DNA from: Eledone cirrhosa
Lineage: Eukaryota > Mollusca > Cephalopoda > Octopoda > Eledonidae
Direction of reading: 5' to 3'
DNA: 64,000 bases
Assembly (NCBI GenBank): GCA_964016885.1
Contig: OZ024743.1
Span: forward strand, 183,512,990-183,576,989
Both the position numbers and the translations under genes were made by a program. A model generated the notes under the pieces. It saw only the letters and a list, made by a program, of their open reading frames with translations. It searched no databases and was not told the DNA's origin. Numbering within the stretch: position 1 is the first letter of the stretch; each line of letters starts with the position of its first letter. Positions 60,635 through 64,000 of the stretch are shown here, one piece after another.

Positions 60635-60817
60635 CTCGTCTGACACTAACTCGGTCAATTACGGAGCGGTGAGGAGATGAAACGGACAACAAAAATATGA
60701 AATCTTTCTTTTTATTAATATTTTCTACAACAATTCGAAAGATTATAATATATAATATATATTTATTTATTAAAGAAAATTCTTATGCATTAAATAATAT
60801 TTTTGTTTCATTTTCTA

Positions 60818-60854
60818 AAATCTCGTCGTAGCGAGATTTAAAGCGAGGCTTTAA
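60818..60854. promoter_or_regulatory. Two overlapping perfect inverted repeats
   Basis: AAATCTCG-6-CGAGATTT (60,818-60,839) is followed, sharing two bases, by TTAAAGC-GAG-GCTTTAA (60,838-60,854). Both are perfect. They sit about 185 bases upstream of the Ash2 start codon, in the 5' UTR or core promoter. Function unknown. Confidence 0.5.
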
Positions 60855-61594
60855 GCTAGAGCTGACCACCCACCCTTTAACCCTCTGCCCGGATTATTAG
60901 GGAACGGATACACGAGCAAAGAGACTTATGGAAATCATCCACATTTGATGTAGGTCGGGTCCTTTATCATATAAGTACTTGTAATTTCCTCCTACCATCG
61001 TCTAATATAGTTGTCGTTCACCTTTAATGTGGCCAGCTTGCTTACTAACATGGCTACACTGCTTTAAATATCAAGCAGCCAGCAGTTCATTGCGAAAGAA
61101 ACATCGTCTTAATGTAAGAACAGCATGACAAGAGAAAAACAAACACAACAGACGATAATAACATTTTTATAGAAATCGTAAAACACACAAAAAACAAAAA
61201 TAACAAGTGAATGAAAGTAAATTCACTTGAAAATATCAAAGAGAAAGCAATTAAAAAAAGAAAAAAAAAAGTGAGAAGAAAAGTCTGAAATATGTGTTAA
61301 TATCTACACATATGTGTATAGTGTTGTATATATACATATAGTGTTGTATATATATATAGTGTTGTATATATATATAGTGTTGTATATATATATATATATA
61401 GTGTATATAAATATACATACAAAATATTAAAACAATCAAATCTTAGTTTAATACATTTATTTGCTTAAGTACTTAGTACTACCCTCCATATTTATAATTG
61501 TATATTAAACATATATAAGTATAAATATTATTATTATATATATATATATATATACACAGTGTTTAAGTATCAACAGAATGTGTAATATTGCGCC

Positions 61595-61607
61595 AAACGG
61601 AAGTGAC
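61595..61607 (+). promoter_or_regulatory. ETS-family-like site
   Basis: AAACGGAAGTGAC contains the CGGAAGTG core bound by ETS/GABP factors, common in promoters of housekeeping genes. It lies in the interval between the divergent genes. Single short match; could be chance. Confidence 0.3.
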
Positions 61608-62860
61608 TAGAGGCGAAGCAACAGGAAATGTCTTTGGAAAGACAGTAGCAGTGGTCTTAGTTGCTGGAATTTCTGGTTAGACTTCGACATTCACTCACTG
61701 TTTTGCGGATTATAAAGTGGAGATATATACATACATAAGTACATATATATATATATAAATATATGAGAAGTATAGAGAGCTAGTGGGAGGGAGTAATGTG
61801 AGTGTTGGCGAGAGAAAAGAGGGAGGTAACGATGTGTAGTGTTTGTACTCGGCATTACACACCTACCTCTTCTACCTAGGCTTACAACAGATTATCATAC
61901 GTAAACAGCAACAAAAACATTGACATAGTCCCTTGTTAAAACAAAGACACTCACCAAAAACCCCATAAAGACATCTAAATAGACAGACATTACTAGAATC
62001 ATAATGGTTCTTTCTGTGGGGGTGGGTGTTGGTTTGATGACCTAAAAGACCTGTTTAGAAGTGATGTCTGGAGAGACAAGAATCAATGCTTCTCTTTCTA
62101 ATCCTCTTCCACCTCCGTCTCTTTTACTTCGATGTCACTGCTGTCCACACCAATACCTCACCAACCTTACTAACTGCAATCACAACACCAATAATATAGT
62201 AAAACCTGTCACCACCATAACAACACCGCCCCTATCCTACATGTACGTTTCTTTTTACTCTTTTCCCCATCCTGTCGCTTTCAGTGGGGACTGACTTAGG
62301 GGTAACTTCTCTGTAAAGATAACATATCTGTGTGGTGCTTCTCTATCCCTCACTATATTTCTCTCTACCCTAACAGCAACCACCTCTCTACCTCTTACTC
62401 TTTCTCTCTTTTCATCTCAACTTCTCTTCAAATCCCTCAACAGCAACCATTTGAACAAACACCACTCCACCTGCTTCTCGCTTTCTCACATTTTCTTTCT
62501 CTTTTTATGTGTTTTCTCTGTCTTTCTTTCACCGAAGCAACACCAAGTACAACGACAACACACCACCACCACCTTATTACGTGTTAATCTATCTTTTTCA
62601 TCCTTCCCTATCTCGTTTTTTTAGAATGTCTTAAGGTTGAAGTATCTGATTTCTCACCACATTTCACACACTCGCAATTGCTAACATATCTTCCCTTTAT
62701 TTCTGATGGACGTAACAACATCAACAGTATTACCACAACTTCTCATGTCTGATGGACTGCCTAACACCATCACCAACACTACTACCATTATTATTACACA
62801 AAAGCTACCGACGACATTGTCTCTTCTCTTAGTCAACAACTCCACAAATCTAATTCTAGA

Positions 62861-62957
62861 ATGAAAAAGTTTTTTTCCACCCAACCTGCCGGCCATGTCG
62901 GCAAGGTCTTCTCCCTGGGTCGATATGTTGTCACTGTTGAAGATGTAATTGCAGAAG
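62861..62957 (+). CDS. First coding exon of AAK1/BMP2K-type kinase (partial)
   Basis: ATG 62,861 opens MKKFFSTQPAGHVGKVFSLG then RYVVTVEDVIAEG, ending in phase 1 at a GTAAGA donor. Human AAK1 begins MKKFF and, after a Gly/Ser insert, continues [21 protein letters not shown]; BMP2K has the similar VFAVGRHQVTLEESLAEG. This family (Numb-associated kinases) phosphorylates the AP-2 mu subunit at clathrin-coated pits. The final G begins the glycine-rich ATP loop; the rest of the kinase domain lies to the right of the window. One exon cannot separate AAK1 from BMP2K, and invertebrates usually have a single ortholog (Nak in fly), so no symbol is given. No in-frame stop was found close upstream; the start is chosen by homology. 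Confidence 0.85.
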
Positions 62958-64000
62958 GTAAGACCAACTTATTATATTTTCTCTTATCTCTCTTCATCAC
63001 AATATTCTCCTTATTGACACTTGTTAATTGTTTTATTGCTCTGACAAGGACTGAGGACATAATATAAAGCTCCCTCGGTGAGCTGGCGACCCAGTTTCCT
63101 CTTTTGCTTGTCGTCCCCGCTAATACTCATAAGAAAGGCATCATTGCCACACAATCTCATTGTAATCTATTATACATCTATATCAACGTGTCCAACTAAG
63201 AAATATATTGGTACCGATGAAGACAGCCGAAGTAATAAATAAACTTAATACTTGGCATCCGTTCTTTTAAATTTCAACAGAGACAGCTGATTTGTCTCAT
63301 CTGTTAAGGTCAATGAAATAAATACCAGTAATATATTGGGGTTGATGAAATCAAAGTGAGCCTTGCGCCCTAGTAAGAATCATCATAATTATTAACCTTC
63401 TTTTGGCAAGGATAGGTTGGCTGTTCAGTGAATTTCTCTGCATGATGGCCAAAGTTTGGTGGTAATATTGGGGACAATATTGAAAGGGATTGTAGAAACT
63501 CAACATCTTAAATATAAATTCGATGAGAAAGAAAAGTTGGTTTTACAGCAATTATATTTATTAAAAAATGTCCAATGTGTGAGACTGGTATGAGTGAAAT
63601 GGTTTATTACATTGGTTTCAGACTGTTGGTGGGAGGTGACTGCTTTTACCAACATCACTGGTTCAAGGTACCCTGTTCTTCTCTCAATTACCATCACTGC
63701 CCTTCTTTTCTTTCTGTATCTCTGAATCATTATATTATATGTGATTAATATTAAACATCTTATTACAATTGCTGCTAACACTTCTTTCTTGTGTATCTTC
63801 AATCAATATCGTATCAGTTTTTTTTATCGTTCTGGTGGTAGAGTCGACTTTACCTTTTATTTCTCGGGGGTCGATAACATTTATACCAGGCTTGTATGGA
63901 GGTCGATTGTATACTGATCATTTCCCTTTTCTACAAATTTATATTTTTGTGTTAAATTAAAATTCCAGTTCACTATGAAATGTTGAGACATTGCCATTCT
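62958..64000 (+). other. First intron of the kinase gene, to window edge
   Basis: No second coding exon recognised. A degraded second-family SINE trace is at 63,285-63,400 (CTGTTAAGGTCAATGAAATA, TATTGGGGTTGATGAAATC, CCTTGCGCCCTAGTAAGAA). The minus-strand 100-codon frame at 63,500-63,802 has no known similarity. Confidence 0.5.

Larger units (their letters stand above)
60635..62860. promoter_or_regulatory. Head-to-head promoter region between Ash2 and the kinase gene
   Basis: About 2.2 kb separate the two divergent start codons, so this interval must hold both 5' UTRs and both promoters unless extra 5' exons exist. Visible content: two adjacent hairpins at 60,818-60,854, an AT-rich part with (TA)n and GTGTTGTATA repeats (61,310-61,400 and 61,535-61,555), an ETS-type site near 61,598, and pyrimidine-rich sequence at 62,090-62,620 that may be kinase 5' UTR. 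No TATA box could be assigned with confidence. Confidence 0.55.

Noticed and set aside
60635..60658. Upstream TTG as the Ash2 start
   Set aside because: Non-ATG and directly preceded by an in-frame TAA; ATG at 60,634 is the normal choice.
61251..61439. 62-codon Tyr/Ile-rich minus-strand frame in the promoter gap
   Set aside because: Translation of (TA)n and GTGTTGTATA repeats.

Overview
The window is eukaryotic and almost certainly from a coleoid cephalopod, most likely an octopus. It is AT-rich and intron-dominated. It is full of tRNA-derived SINEs and RTE-like LINE fragments ending in (GAT)n or (ATC)n, in the style of octopus repeats, with many tandem repeats. No bacterial feature was seen. 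Organism assignment is from repeat style and protein similarity in memory, not from a search.

Two host genes are supported. (1) On the minus strand, an ortholog of Ash2/ASH2L, a core subunit of SET1/MLL H3K4 methyltransferase complexes, runs from its start codon near 60,634 past the left edge. Ten coding exons were found at 60,540-60,634, 55,750-56,174, 54,180-54,423, 46,016-46,105, 39,279-39,370, 34,277-34,365, 32,848-32,943, 30,344-30,415, 29,069-29,168 and 314-531. The first nine join in frame with consensus splice sites; at least one exon between 29,069 and 531 was not located; the SPRY domain lies beyond the left edge. (2) On the plus strand, the first coding exon of an AAK1/BMP2K-type (Numb-associated) kinase lies at 62,861-62,957. 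The two start codons face away from each other across about 2.2 kb, a head-to-head arrangement. A possible third gene is a 115-codon ORF for a small membrane or secreted protein at 46,672-47,019 (minus), inside an Ash2 intron.

Layout from left to right: 0-2.4 kb, Ash2 SPRY-proximal exon and LINE/SINE tails; 2.4-16.7 kb, a 14.3-kb satellite of a 52-bp unit with higher-order structure; 16.8-17.7 kb, a 28-bp minisatellite split by a SINE; 18-27.7 kb, LINE remnants including a 544-codon RT ORF at 22,013-23,647; 27.7-34.4 kb, Ash2 exons 9 to 6 among MITEs, SINEs and a 42-bp minisatellite; 34.4-46 kb, exons 5 and 4, a TIR element and a nearly complete LINE (40.4-43.2 kb); 46-54 kb, intron with the candidate nested ORF and two juxtaposed LINEs; 54-60.6 kb, Ash2 exons 3 to 1; 60.6-62.9 kb, the shared promoter region; 62.9-64 kb, the first intron of the kinase.

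The most notable non-gene signals are: the satellite inside an Ash2 intron, whose units carry a 13-bp dyad and, on the Ash2 sense strand, an acceptor-plus-donor motif; a C4HC3 PHD-type finger built into the C-terminal part of the LINE RT protein; direct sequence sharing between SINE and LINE 3' ends; and inverted MITE copies bracketing Ash2 exons 7-9, a likely double-stranded RNA source.
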